Position numbers and translations under genes: made by a program | NCBI GenBank assembly: GCA_963775835.1 | Contig: CAVZKV010000028.1 | Span: 1-64,000 of the forward strand | Length of the DNA: 64,000 nucleotides | From: AWTP1-13 sp963775835 | Lineage (GTDB): Bacteria > Pseudomonadota > Alphaproteobacteria > Rhizobiales > Hyphomicrobiaceae | Direction of reading: 5' to 3' | In this document: positions 43,618 through 51,753 of the stretch, piece after piece | Position numbering within the stretch: the first letter of the stretch is position 1 | Layout of the letters: the number at the start of each line of letters is the position of its first letter | Notes under the pieces: model-generated | What the model was told of the DNA's origin: nothing | Database searches by the model: none | Seen by the model: only the letters and a program-made list of their open reading frames with translations

Positions 43618-43740
43618 GCCTATCCTGCGCAGACCTGACGAACCCTTCGCTCACTCGTCACTCGTCAGGCACCTGGCCTCGACAAGGACACCCTCCCTCC
43701 TCCCCCCGACACTCGGACTGTCCTGTCGAGGCCCTTTGTT
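43618..43740 (+). repeat. Two-hairpin element, copy B (possible structured RNA)
   Basis: Second copy of the element at 30370-30477: TATCCTG, CTGACGA...TCGTCAG hairpin, CTGGCCTCG, pyrimidine-rich loop, TGTCCTGTCGAGGCC, then CTTTGTT. Here hairpin two is longer: CCTCGACA-AGGACA pairs with TGTCC-TGTCGAGG. Block order, spacing (about 50 bases between the hairpin-two arms) and T-rich tail are conserved. Confidence 0.5.
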
Positions 43741-43815
43741 GTCGAGGCTCCTCCGCCCGTCCCTTCCCTTCGGGAGACGCTCCAGGAAGGGTTTGGGAGC
43801 GCAGACGATTGTCGA

Positions 43816-44874
43816 TCATTTCGAGGGGGCGCCGATCGACACCGGTCGCACGGGCGAGCCTGAGGCTCCCTGTGCGCGCAGCGGCAAAATCATGGTGCAC
43901 GACAGCCAGACCTTGTCCTTGGCAAGCTCGCCGAGACGCGCATTCTGAATCTGGTGGATACCGGAGTGGGCCAGATTGTAGTGGTGAATGACGAACGGTA
44001 GGCCGTCCGGCGCACCCTCGGGTGGCGCGGCCTTGCCCTGGAGGAAGCCGTCGGCGACCGGGTCGGTGAACGGATTATCGAGCGCGACGAGGACCACCTT
44101 CTTGCGTTCGATGTATTTCGCCGCGTCGTAGGCGAGCCCTGGGCCCTTGGTGTAGTAGAATTTTTCCATGTCGGGGTCTTTCCAGTTGTCGCCCCAGCCG
44201 GTGTAGATGTAGAGCACATCGCCTGGGAGAATGCCGCGTTTGGCGAGCCCCTGCGCTTTTAGCATTGCCTCGATGTCGGCCGCTTTTACGAGCTGGCCCG
44301 GCTGCATGGCTTTGCCCTTGCCGAGATAGGCTTTGGCGTCGAGCAGAACGGCGGTGGTGACGATCGGCGGCACTTTTTCGATGCCGAGCTTCTTGAGTGG
44401 CGAGTCGGGTGAGGGTTTGACGTCTTGCTGCGTGAAGCCGCCGTAGTATTTCGCCTTGTCGGCAGGGAATGGGGTCTTGCCGTCCCATTTCTCGGGCAGC
44501 ACCGCGAAATGACCGATCGCGTCCATCTGGGTGCCCTGGGCCCCCGGTTCACCGCTGACCGTCTCCTCGCCGTTGAAGGCGTGCATGGTGCCGGGGATGC
44601 CGACCGTGGGTCGGTATTTGTCGACCAGCGGGGTGCCGAAGGGCGACTGTGGCATGCTGTTTGAGCGCAAATGCGACAGCTCGTAGGATTTCGCTTTGGT
44701 ATTGGCGAGATGCGGCGCGCAACGCTTCCAGGTCGCAGAGCCGAGCGTGTTGGCCATGCCGAGTTCGTCACCGGTCGGCCAGGACGATGCGGCCGACTGT
44801 GCCCAGGTGATCTGTGGCAAGGCGAAAAGCGCGACCGTCGTCAGCAAAACGCGGATGATCGCAGAACCAGTCAT
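43816..44874 (-). CDS. Exported cyclase-family (kynurenine-formamidase-like) hydrolase
   Basis: 352 aa with a signal peptide (VLLTTVALFALPQITWAQ). The cyclase-family core follows: YELSHLRSNSMPQSPFG, GEPGAQGTQMDAIGHFAVLP (the G-T-Q/H-x-D-x-x-x-H metal motif), ADIEAMLKAQGLAKRGILPG and DVLYIYTGWGDNW. The second half contains LAYDAAKYIERKKVVLVALDN and FVIHHYNLAHSGIHQIQNARL with the second histidine group. Members hydrolyse formamides or cyclic imides/lactones. Glutamine replaces the usual first motif histidine (GTQMD). Confidence 0.85.
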   Translation of the reverse strand: MTGSAIIRVLLTTVALFALPQITWAQSAASSWPTGDELGMANTLGSATWKRCAPHLANTKAKSYELSHLRSNSMPQSPFGTPLVDKYRPTVGIPGTMHAFNGEETVSGEPGAQGTQMDAIGHFAVLPEKWDGKTPFPADKAKYYGGFTQQDVKPSPDSPLKKLGIEKVPPIVTTAVLLDAKAYLGKGKAMQPGQLVKAADIEAMLKAQGLAKRGILPGDVLYIYTGWGDNWKDPDMEKFYYTKGPGLAYDAAKYIERKKVVLVALDNPFTDPVADGFLQGKAAPPEGAPDGLPFVIHHYNLAHSGIHQIQNARLGELAKDKVWLSCTMILPLRAQGASGSPVRPVSIGAPSK

Positions 44875-45446
44875 GAATGCCCTCCCCCAGAGATTGCTTC
44901 AACAACGAGGTTATACGCGAGCCCGCTCTCGCGAGGAGGATAGCACGAAAGTTAGCGGACAGCCGCCAGGTTCTTGGGCGCTTGACGTTGGGCGGGAGCG
45001 GTCGGCGCACTGGGGTGGAAACGACGGCGGCGATGTCGTCGCGGCGTTGGCCGCCGGAATTGGATCCCGGCACTATCAACGCGCGCAGCCACGCGCCGCG
45101 GGCTCTACGTCGAGACGGGGAAAATCGCCTTGCGCACGCCGCGGTGCACACCCAGGCCACCAAAATGACGGGACCGACCGTGCGCGCGCGGAGCTTTTTC
45201 GCGATAGCATCTTGGGCGGCTGGGGCAAATTTCGAGCATTCGGCGCCCGAGACGAGCCTGATCCTTAAGGGGCGTGCGAGCGTGGGTGCGCGCGCAGAGG
45301 GGAGGAGCGTTAGCGTGTGACCAAGGTCCGTCAGCATAGCCGCCGGGGTGACGAGGCGCGTGCGGGGGCGATGCCAAGCGAAAAAGGTTCGATGTGGTCT
45401 GGCCCGCGGTGCGGACGCTGGCGCGCTGACGTTGCGCGCGAGGTCG
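44875..45446. other. Intergenic stretch, no gene seen
   Basis: About 570 bases upstream of the cyclase gene. Both strands are open in places but show only biased composition; the cyclase promoter should be here. Confidence 0.4.
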
Positions 45447-45734
45447 TTAGATGTCGGGGGCATCGCCACGGGGGATGCGACCGGGGCCTACCCAACAGCG
45501 GCCGTTCCAGACCGCACCCAATTGCATCAGTTCGCTTTCGCTGAACAAGGCTTCGGCGGCAAGGGCATTCAAATAGTAGGTTCCCTTGATGGTGGCGCCG
45601 CAGCTGCCAAGATAGCCCTTGATCGTGTCATGGCTCCGCTCGAGACGCCGCGCGATTTCGCGGCTGGGCATGCCCTGTAGGCGCGCCTTGATTGCCCGAC
45701 GTCTGATGTCGTCGGCAGGACGCTCGCGTTTCAT
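45447..45734 (-). CDS. Small helix-turn-helix protein (95 aa)
   Basis: ATG 45734 lies one base past the stop of the upstream gene, so it is translationally coupled. The N-terminal half reads as a resolvase/Hin-like HTH (RRRAIKARLQGMPSREIARR then LERSHDTIKGYLGSCGA), preceded by basic residues. The C-terminal part (NALAAEALFSESELMQLGAV) is unassigned. Probably a small DNA-binding protein; role in the pathway unknown. Confidence 0.6.
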   Translation of the reverse strand: MKRERPADDIRRRAIKARLQGMPSREIARRLERSHDTIKGYLGSCGATIKGTYYLNALAAEALFSESELMQLGAVWNGRCWVGPGRIPRGDAPDI

Positions 45735-45735
45735 G

Positions 45736-46656
45736 CTAGCCTCGCGGATAGTCCGTTGCCGGCAGCTCCGCCCAGAGCTCCGCAACCGATAAGGCGCGCG
45801 GCAGCAATTGTTGTTCGGTGGCGTAGCGCAGGACAAGCTGAAGCGCGCAAGTGAGCGCCGTCGCATCGACCGCATAGGGCGCGCGCTGGGAGGTTCCCGG
45901 ATCGGCGGCTTCGGCTGCCCGGAACATGCGCACAAGGTCACGGATGAGATCCGGGCGGCTGCTTGCCAGTTCGCTCCCCACGGTCACCATGTGGTTGACC
46001 GGCACGATGCCGTGCGTGCGCCAGAACGCGTCCGCTGCCGCCATCGGGTCGGGGAAGACCGTGCGCAGCGCCGGATCGGCGGGCAGGTCATTGCCGACGA
46101 TGACGGCGTCCAACGCACCTTGCCGCAACATGCCCAAGAGGTCGGCGCCGAGTGGCGCCCGCTCGACCCAGGGCGGGTCGCGGTACTCGGCGACGTGCGC
46201 ATCCTCAAACGTGACCCAGCGCACCGTCTCGGGTCGTACGCCGTGCGCCTCCGCTAGGATGCCGCGCAGCCAAACCCCGGTCGTTTGACTATAGGCGCGG
46301 ACCCCCACGCGGCGCCCCGCCAGATCGGCAGGGCTGCGGATGGCGCTAGCGGCGAGGCACAAAAGCGCAGGCTCCTGGAAGCGCGCGGCCAACACCACGG
46401 GAAGCAGGACGAAGGCTTTGCCGTAGGCCTTGGCTTGCAGGAAGCTGGCGATGGCGATTTCACTCACGTCGAAGCGGTGTTCGCGCAGCATCGGCGCGAA
46501 GGCACGGTTGATAGGGGCGATATCGACAAAATCGAGCGTCAGGAGATTGGACGAGATGCGCCCCTCTTTGAGGGCGGCCGTATGCGGATACTTGCCGATG
46601 GCCGCGCGAAGCACGGCGCGCTGGAGCGGCATCTGGCCGCCGTCCCGGTCCGGCAT
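45736..46656 (-). CDS. 4,5-dihydroxyphthalate decarboxylase-like / NMT1-type protein
   Basis: 306 aa without a signal peptide. Resembles the 4,5-dihydroxyphthalate decarboxylase family, which shares the periplasmic-binding-protein fold: EHRFDVSEIAIASFLQAKA, LPVVLAARFQEPALLCLAAS, ADLAGRRVGVRAYSQTTGVW, then ETVRWVTFEDAHVAE and NHMVTVGSELASSRPDLI. It either decarboxylates a dihydroxyphthalate-type acid or binds a solute. Lies in the ring-cleavage operon after the CHA aldolase gene (gap of three bases), favouring an aromatic-acid role. Confidence 0.78.
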   Translation of the reverse strand: MPDRDGGQMPLQRAVLRAAIGKYPHTAALKEGRISSNLLTLDFVDIAPINRAFAPMLREHRFDVSEIAIASFLQAKAYGKAFVLLPVVLAARFQEPALLCLAASAIRSPADLAGRRVGVRAYSQTTGVWLRGILAEAHGVRPETVRWVTFEDAHVAEYRDPPWVERAPLGADLLGMLRQGALDAVIVGNDLPADPALRTVFPDPMAAADAFWRTHGIVPVNHMVTVGSELASSRPDLIRDLVRMFRAAEAADPGTSQRAPYAVDATALTCALQLVLRYATEQQLLPRALSVAELWAELPATDYPRG

Positions 46657-46659
46657 CGG

Positions 46660-47349
46660 TCAACCCTCCAGGTCCGACGGGCGATAGACGAGACCTTTTT
46701 GGCTCAACTTCGCGCGCATGCCGTAGATGTCGAGCCCGAGCTCGCCGGCCTGCAGACGTGCCCGCGTTTGGGCCTTCTTGGCCTCGCGGGCCTGGCTCTG
46801 GCTGAGCACGACCTCAGCCGAGAGCCGTGGCACGACGACAACCCCATCATCATCGGCGAGGATCAAATCGCCGGGGTGGACGATCTGGCCGGCGCAGACG
46901 ATCGGCACGTTGATCGAGCCCAGCGTCTCCTTCACGGTGCCTTGCGCCGAGACGGCCTTCGACCAGACCGGAAAGCGCATCTGCGTCAAGGCCGCAACGT
47001 CACGCACCCCCGCCTCGATCACCAGCCCCAGCACCCCGCGCGCAGCAAGCGAGCAAGCGAGGAGTTCACCGAAATAGCCGTTGTCGCCGGGCGACGTGGG
47101 CGCGGCGATGAGCACGTCTCCCGCCTGACACTGCTCCACCACGACGTGCAGCATCCAGTTGTCGCCAGGCGGAATGGAGACGGTGACGGCGCTGCCGGCA
47201 ATCTTGGCGCTCGGATAGATCGGCCGCATTGAGGCGGCGAGCAGACCGCTGCGCGCCTGCGCTTCGTGCACGGTGGCTACCCCGAAGCGCGCGAACGCCT
47301 CGGCAATCTTGCGTGCGACGCGCGGCGGATTGGTGATGACGAGGCTCAT
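46660..47349 (-). CDS. 4-carboxy-4-hydroxy-2-oxoadipate aldolase (RraA/HMG-CHA aldolase family)
   Basis: 229 aa from ATG 47349. Class-II pyruvate aldolase of the RraA fold: FARFGVATVHEAQARSGLLA, AGSAVTVSIPPGDNWMLHVV, FGELLACSLAARGVLGLVIE, AGVRDVAALTQMRFPVWSKA, VHPGDLILADDDGVVVVPRL. The G-x-R-D and R-x2-[metal-ligand] region (EAGVRDVAA) fits the metal/pyruvate site. Cleaves 4-carboxy-4-hydroxy-2-oxoadipate into pyruvate and oxaloacetate (GalC/LigK). ATGA overlap with the hydratase gene upstream. Confidence 0.88.
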   Translation of the reverse strand: MSLVITNPPRVARKIAEAFARFGVATVHEAQARSGLLAASMRPIYPSAKIAGSAVTVSIPPGDNWMLHVVVEQCQAGDVLIAAPTSPGDNGYFGELLACSLAARGVLGLVIEAGVRDVAALTQMRFPVWSKAVSAQGTVKETLGSINVPIVCAGQIVHPGDLILADDDGVVVVPRLSAEVVLSQSQAREAKKAQTRARLQAGELGLDIYGMRAKLSQKGLVYRPSDLEG

Positions 47350-48071
47350 GCCAGCGCCTCGAGCACGTGCGGAAAGACGCTCTCGTAGCCCTCGCCGTAA
47401 GCGATCTTCTGGTCGGAGTTCCGGGCCGCCTGTGCGCCGCGTTGCAAGGCGACGCGGGTGTAGTATTCCCACAAGTGCTGTTGGCCGGCCATGCATTCGA
47501 TGGCAGCGCGCTTCTTGTTCCAGACCGGCGTGATGTCCAACAGCACCGTCGGCCGCCAGTCGCATTGTTCGGGCTGGTGTGGCTCAAACAGGAAGACGGG
47601 TGGGGCGCCCAGCACCTTCTGGCCCGGGTTGTGGCCGTGCGCCTGCGCTATGATGCGCGCGTGCTGCGCAAAATCCGTGGTGGCCGGGTGATCGTGATTG
47701 TAGATGTCCTTGCGGGAGTGCGACAGCACGAAGGCCGGCTGCACGGCCCGGTATACATCGACAAGGCGGTAGAGGGATGCTTCCGTGAGACCGATTGGAT
47801 AATCGCCGAGGTTCCAGAACTGAATGTCGGCGACCCCGAGAAGCTTGGCGGCGGCGTCGGCTTCCTTCTGACGTTCCGCCTTGACCCGCTCCAGCGTCAT
47901 GCCGTCTTGGCGCCAAAGCTTGGCCGACTTGCCGCGTTCGCCGTAGGAGAGGCAGATCACCGTTACGGCGTAACCTCGCTCGGCATGCAGCGCGATCGCC
48001 CCGCCGGCTCGCCACACGAAGTCCGCTGAATGTGCGCTCACCACTAGAGCCGTCTTTGCTGCCGTCGTCAT
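47346..48071 (-). CDS. galB: 4-oxalomesaconate hydratase (GalB-type, PIG-L fold)
   Basis: 241 aa. Matches the zinc-dependent GalB of the gallate pathway as I recall it: LVVSAHSADFVWRAGGAIAL, VICLSYGERGKSAKLWRQ, VKAERQKEADAAAKLLGV, FVLSHSRKDIYNHDHPATTD, FLFEPHQPEQCDWRP and MAGQQHLWEYYTRVALQRG. It hydrates 4-oxalomesaconate to 4-carboxy-4-hydroxy-2-oxoadipate, the substrate of the adjacent aldolase. Metal ligands are the AHSADFV histidine/aspartate and the H of NHDHP. Overlaps both neighbours by four bases. Confidence 0.9.
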   Translation of the reverse strand: MTTAAKTALVVSAHSADFVWRAGGAIALHAERGYAVTVICLSYGERGKSAKLWRQDGMTLERVKAERQKEADAAAKLLGVADIQFWNLGDYPIGLTEASLYRLVDVYRAVQPAFVLSHSRKDIYNHDHPATTDFAQHARIIAQAHGHNPGQKVLGAPPVFLFEPHQPEQCDWRPTVLLDITPVWNKKRAAIECMAGQQHLWEYYTRVALQRGAQAARNSDQKIAYGEGYESVFPHVLEALA

Positions 48072-49075
48072 GATTGGCTACCCTTGTCTGCTTGGTCCCC
48101 ACCCACGTCAGTGCCGTGCTGGCCGAGCAGCGGCGGCGTGCCGTGGCTATGGAAGCTCTCGATCGTTTTCAGGCCCCAGGCTTGGCCCTTTTTGCGCTCC
48201 TCCTCCGTCCAGGTGATCGGTTTCCAGTCCGGCGCCAGCACTAGTCGTGCCCCCGCATTGGCCACCTCGACGCGATTGCCGCCGGGCTCGTAGACATAGA
48301 GGAAGAAGGTCTGCTGGACCGCGTGCTTGTGCGGCCCGGTCTCGATGTAGATGCCGTTCTCCAAGAAGACATCGGCCGCCCTCAGCACGTCCTCACGGCT
48401 ATCGAGCGCGTAGGTGACGTGGTGGAAGCGACCTTTGACGCCATGCGCTTCGCCCGTGTAGGCAAAGTCGTAGCTCTTGTTCGTGCAGGTGAGCCACATG
48501 CCGGCTTCCGTGCCGTCATTGAGCACGATGCGTTCGGTGAGACGAAAGCCCAGATAGCGCTCGAAGAACTCGCGATTGGCCTGCACGTCGACGGCGAGGC
48601 AGTTGAAGTGGTCGAGGCGGCGCACGTTCACCCCGCGCGCCGGAAAGCGTTGCGCCTGGTTCTTGAGCGCCGGTCGCAGGGTTTGAGGTGCCTGGTACCA
48701 CTCCGTCTCGTAGTAGAGCTCAATCAGGTGCCCGTCGGGATCGTGAAACTGATAGGCGGGCCCATGCCCCAACTCGCCCTCGTGCCACCCGACCCCATGA
48801 CCGGAACCCTGCAGCGCCTGAACACGCCGCTGCAGCGCCTGCGGGCTGCGGGCGCGGAAGGCTACATGGCCAAGGCCGGAGGTGGTCGAGCCGGTGAGCT
48901 TTAAAGAGTAACGCTCATAGTCGTCCCAGGCCCTGAGGTAGACGGAAGCGCCCTGCCGGCCGCTCTCGGTCATACCGAGCACGTCCACGAAGAAGCGCAA
49001 GCTTTCCTCCGGCTTGGGGGTGAGCACCTCAAGATGCCCGAGATGAGCCACGTCCATGATCGGTTCATCGTGCAT
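48068..49075 (-). CDS. VOC-fold type-I extradiol ring-cleavage dioxygenase
   Basis: 335 aa from ATG 49075 (GGGAGACG upstream). Two VOC modules: the N-terminal one (VAHLGHLEVLTPKPEESL, LGHVAFRARSPQ) and the C-terminal catalytic one (LDHFNCLAVDVQANREFFE, GRFHHVTYALDSREDVLRAA, LYVYEPGGNRVEVAN). The H...H...E iron triad is visible as His (LDHFNCL), His (FHHVTYA) and Glu (RVEVAN). It should open a catechol-type ring next to the hydroxyls. First gene of the operon under the LysR regulator; extradiol ring cleavage by a VOC protein in a GalB/GalC pathway is unusual. Confidence 0.85.
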   Translation of the reverse strand: MHDEPIMDVAHLGHLEVLTPKPEESLRFFVDVLGMTESGRQGASVYLRAWDDYERYSLKLTGSTTSGLGHVAFRARSPQALQRRVQALQGSGHGVGWHEGELGHGPAYQFHDPDGHLIELYYETEWYQAPQTLRPALKNQAQRFPARGVNVRRLDHFNCLAVDVQANREFFERYLGFRLTERIVLNDGTEAGMWLTCTNKSYDFAYTGEAHGVKGRFHHVTYALDSREDVLRAADVFLENGIYIETGPHKHAVQQTFFLYVYEPGGNRVEVANAGARLVLAPDWKPITWTEEERKKGQAWGLKTIESFHSHGTPPLLGQHGTDVGGDQADKGSQS

Positions 49076-49272
49076 GACGTCGTCTCCCGCTTGCGCAGCG
49101 AGACCTCTGGATTGAAGCCTCCGCACCCTTATCGCCCTTATGGCCTTGCTGCGCCCAGGCTGCATGCGGTGGGCTATGAGATGGTGCGCGCGCTATGCCG
49201 CCCGCAGTGCCGGCACGGCCATGGTTGCTTGCGATGTGAGGGCGAGGCGAAGCGCGCCGGCCGCGCCGCCTC

Positions 49273-50274
49273 CTAGCCCCGCTCGTCTGCCCGTGTCGTA
49301 TCGCTTATTTCGGCGCTGCTATAACTGCCGGCTATATCGGCGACGCCGCGTTCGGCGATCTCCGTGACGAAGGCGCGAAGGCACTGAACCAAGGCGCACC
49401 CCGCCGGAGCCAGCGTGCGCTCACGGGAAAGAATAAGCCCGGCCGGCCGATCGGGGGCGGGGATCGGTAGCGGCACGACCTTCAGGGTTCCTCGCAGGAG
49501 ATCACCGACCATCATCAGCCGCGGCATAACCGAGATGAGGTCGGTGGCATGCAGCATCTCGCGAATGAAGCCGTAGGAGCTGGAGCGCAGCGAGCTGGTC
49601 GGCTGCAGGCCAAGGAGAGCCAGCAGATGTTCGATTTCCAGCCCGACGCGCTGGCCGACGGTCGGCAGGACGAGTTCGTAGCGGCGGAGCGCATCGGGCG
49701 TGATCGGACCGGCGAAGATGGGGTGCTCCGCGCGGGCCAGAATTGAGATCGGCTCGGTCCAGAGCGGCTCGCGTTGGAAGCGATCCGGCGCCGCCGGCTC
49801 ATACAGACGCCCCACGATCAGGTCGATCTCACCCGAGGCGAGCAGTGGCAGCAGGTCTCCGGTGCGACCCTCCTGCAGTCGAAGCTTGATGTCTGGATAG
49901 GTCGCCTTGAGCCGGGTCAACGTGCCTGGAAGCACGCCGGCCGCAGCCACCGGTAGCGCGCCGAGGGCAACGGTGCCGCCGCCTGGGCTTGCAAGTTGGT
50001 CGAGTTGGTCATCGAGCCGGCGCAACTCGGCCAGCAGCCGCCGGGCGGTCTCAACGAACACGGCACCGGCCGCGGTCGGCCGCACCCCGCGAGAGTGGCG
50101 ATCGAACAGGCGGGCACCGATGATGTCCTCCAGTTCGTGCAGGCTTTTGGTTAGCGCGGGCTGCGAAACGCCGAGCACCGCGGAGGCGGCGAGCAAGCTG
50201 CGATGCGCTTCCACGGCATCGACGGCGCGGAGCAGGGAGATTCTGAGGCGTTGATCGAGATATCGTCGTGTCAT
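49273..50274 (-). CDS. LysR-type regulator (PcaQ/GbpR-like)
   Basis: 333 aa from ATG 50274. N-terminal HTH: DAVEAHRSLLAASAVLGVSQ PALTKSLHELEDIIGARLFD (broken here into two parts), then the effector domain: GALPVAAAGVLPGTLTRLKA, LRLQEGRTGDLLPLLASGEI and VPLPIPAPDRPAGLILSRER. The PALTKSL recognition helix resembles regulators of protocatechuate/galactose catabolism. Same strand as, and 197 bases upstream of, the ring-cleavage operon, so it may be cotranscribed or activate that promoter. Confidence 0.9.
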   Translation of the reverse strand: MTRRYLDQRLRISLLRAVDAVEAHRSLLAASAVLGVSQPALTKSLHELEDIIGARLFDRHSRGVRPTAAGAVFVETARRLLAELRRLDDQLDQLASPGGGTVALGALPVAAAGVLPGTLTRLKATYPDIKLRLQEGRTGDLLPLLASGEIDLIVGRLYEPAAPDRFQREPLWTEPISILARAEHPIFAGPITPDALRRYELVLPTVGQRVGLEIEHLLALLGLQPTSSLRSSSYGFIREMLHATDLISVMPRLMMVGDLLRGTLKVVPLPIPAPDRPAGLILSRERTLAPAGCALVQCLRAFVTEIAERGVADIAGSYSSAEISDTTRADERG

Positions 50275-50568
50275 GGGGTAAAGGCCCGTTGGTCTCGCCC
50301 GCATCGCGTCTGAGTACGCGCCTGGCGTCCTTTGCGACCCTTTGCGACCTATTTTCTTGCGCCTCGCCTACCGGTCGTAGGCGATCGATTTTCCTGGCGG
50401 CGCGGCGGAGCAGGATAGCGCAGGGGCAGCGCGCTTCGAAGTGGCTTTGTCGAGGGTTGGCGCCTCCTGAGGGTGGTTCGCGGCGACGGGACGGACTACC
50501 TCCGCGGCCGGCGGTCACCGTTAATGCCGCAATGCAGATGCGCTCGCTCGTTATTGGTCTCAACGCTG

Positions 50569-50614
50569 GGCTGTGTTGGCGCTCTTGCCAGGCAATGGCA
50601 ACGCGTCAGCGAAA
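50569..50614 (+). repeat. Direct repeat, copy 1 (100-bp period)
   Basis: GGCTGTGTTGGCGCTCTTGC then AATGGCAA and CGAAA; matches 50669-50714 with a shift of exactly 100 bases and about 38 of 46 identical positions. Confidence 0.7.
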
Positions 50615-50668
50615 CGGGCGGGTCTCTAGGGTTGGAGTGCAGATCGAAAGCGTTGCAGTGCAACGCGC

Positions 50669-50714
50669 GGCTGTGTTGACGCTCTTGCAAGCCAATGGCA
50701 ATTCGCGACTGAAA
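50669..50714 (+). repeat. Direct repeat, copy 2 (100-bp period)
   Basis: GGCTGTGTTGACGCTCTTGC then CCAATGGCAA and CTGAAA; partner of 50569-50614. Substitutions only, no indel between copies. Confidence 0.7.
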
Positions 50715-50762
50715 AACGCAGTGCCTAAGTAAGCATTGCGCTTTCGCAGCATGGCTACTATC

Positions 50763-50798
50763 TGACGCATACTGCCAATCCGACGCATGGTGCCGATC
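50763..50798 (+). repeat. 18-base tandem repeat before the response-regulator gene
   Basis: TGACGCATACTGCCAATC followed directly by CGACGCATGGTGCCGATC, 14 of 18 identical. About 35 bases before the likely start codon, so possibly a regulator-binding region. Confidence 0.5.
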
Positions 50799-50832
50799 AA
50801 GAGGCAGGGACGGTCAAATTTTGGAGCCACTG

Positions 50833-51595
50833 ATGCAACGGGGCCAGGTTGAGGGCCGCGCGCATGCCGTATCCACGGCCATGACGGAGATCGTCGCCTC
50901 GTCGGTAACCCGGTTAGGATCGGGTGCAACGGACAAGGATCCTCGACAAATCCGCATCGCCGTCGTCGACCCCTACCCGATTTTTCGCATAGGAGTGGTG
51001 CAGGCCATTGCACGTTCTGAAGGTCTTTTGCTGGTTGCCGAAGGAGCAGGCGGATGCGCAGCGCGCCGTGCAAGAGGTCGCCCCGGACATTCTGCTCGTC
51101 GATATCAGCATCGCGGAGGATGGTATCGAGTCCCTGCTGCGCGTGGCCAAAAGCAGCACCAATTGCAAGCTGGTGGTGCTCACGGCGCTCGATGATGTGG
51201 CAAGCGTGTCAAAGGCGTTGGCCACCGGAGTAAAGGGCTTGATCCTCAAGGGCATCTCTGGATCGGAGCTCGTTGGCGCCATCCAGGCCATTCACGCTGG
51301 GCTGCCTTTCGTGACGCCTGAGCTGGCCTCACGCCTGCTCAGGGAAGCCAGGGGCGGCGCACTCTTGCCCAAGCGCGCGGCCAAGCTGCACGACGCGCTC
51401 AGTTACCGTGAAAAGCAGATGCTGGATCACGTCTCCAAGGGCCTGACCAACAAGGAGATCGCGGATCGGCTCGGCCTGACCGTCGGCACGGTCAAGCACT
51501 ACGTCGGACACCTCTTCAAGAAAATGGAAGTGCGCAATCGGATCGAGGCGATCGAGCGGCTGGCGCAAGCTGAGCGTCAGCTGGGCCAGGCCTGA
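50833..51595 (+). pseudogene. NarL/FixJ-type response regulator with one frame change
   Basis: Two plus-strand frames make one protein. The first holds the receiver start (IRIAVVDPYPIFRIGVVQA, SEGLLLVAEGA). A single-base change near 51045 passes to the second frame, which continues ADAQRAVQEVAPDILLVDIS (phospho-acceptor Asp in LLVD), LVVLTALDDVASVSKALATG, VKGLILKGISGSELVGAIQA, and the LuxR-type HTH (LSYREKQMLDHVSKGLTNKE, IADRLGLTVGTVKHYVGHLF). Starts at ATG 50833 or 50881. All domains are complete, so either a recent mutation or an error. Confidence 0.8.
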
Positions 51596-51753
51596 GGCCA
51601 ACGCGCGCAGTTGCCAATCGCGCTGTCACTTCCGCGGGGGGGACCCTGGCGCCCAAGCAAGTGCACTGGGGCGCAAGGCAAGCGCACGTACAGCGCAAGG
51701 CTTGGAACCTTGGCGGCGGATTGGTGCCGGCCGCGGCGGCGATAGGGCTCGAG

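Larger units (their letters stand above)
42486..43815. other. 1.3-kb region without a supported protein gene
   Basis: Both strands give only proline/arginine-rich frames without ribosome sites. It contains two structured features: a 9-bp hairpin at 43162-43199 and element B at 43618-43740. Possible home of small RNAs. Confidence 0.5.
50275..50832. other. Intergenic region rich in short direct repeats
   Basis: About 560 bases between the LysR gene and the response regulator. Contains a 46-base repeat with a spacing of exactly 100 bases (50569-50614 and 50669-50714) and an 18-base tandem pair (50763-50798). No protein gene supported. Confidence 0.5.
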
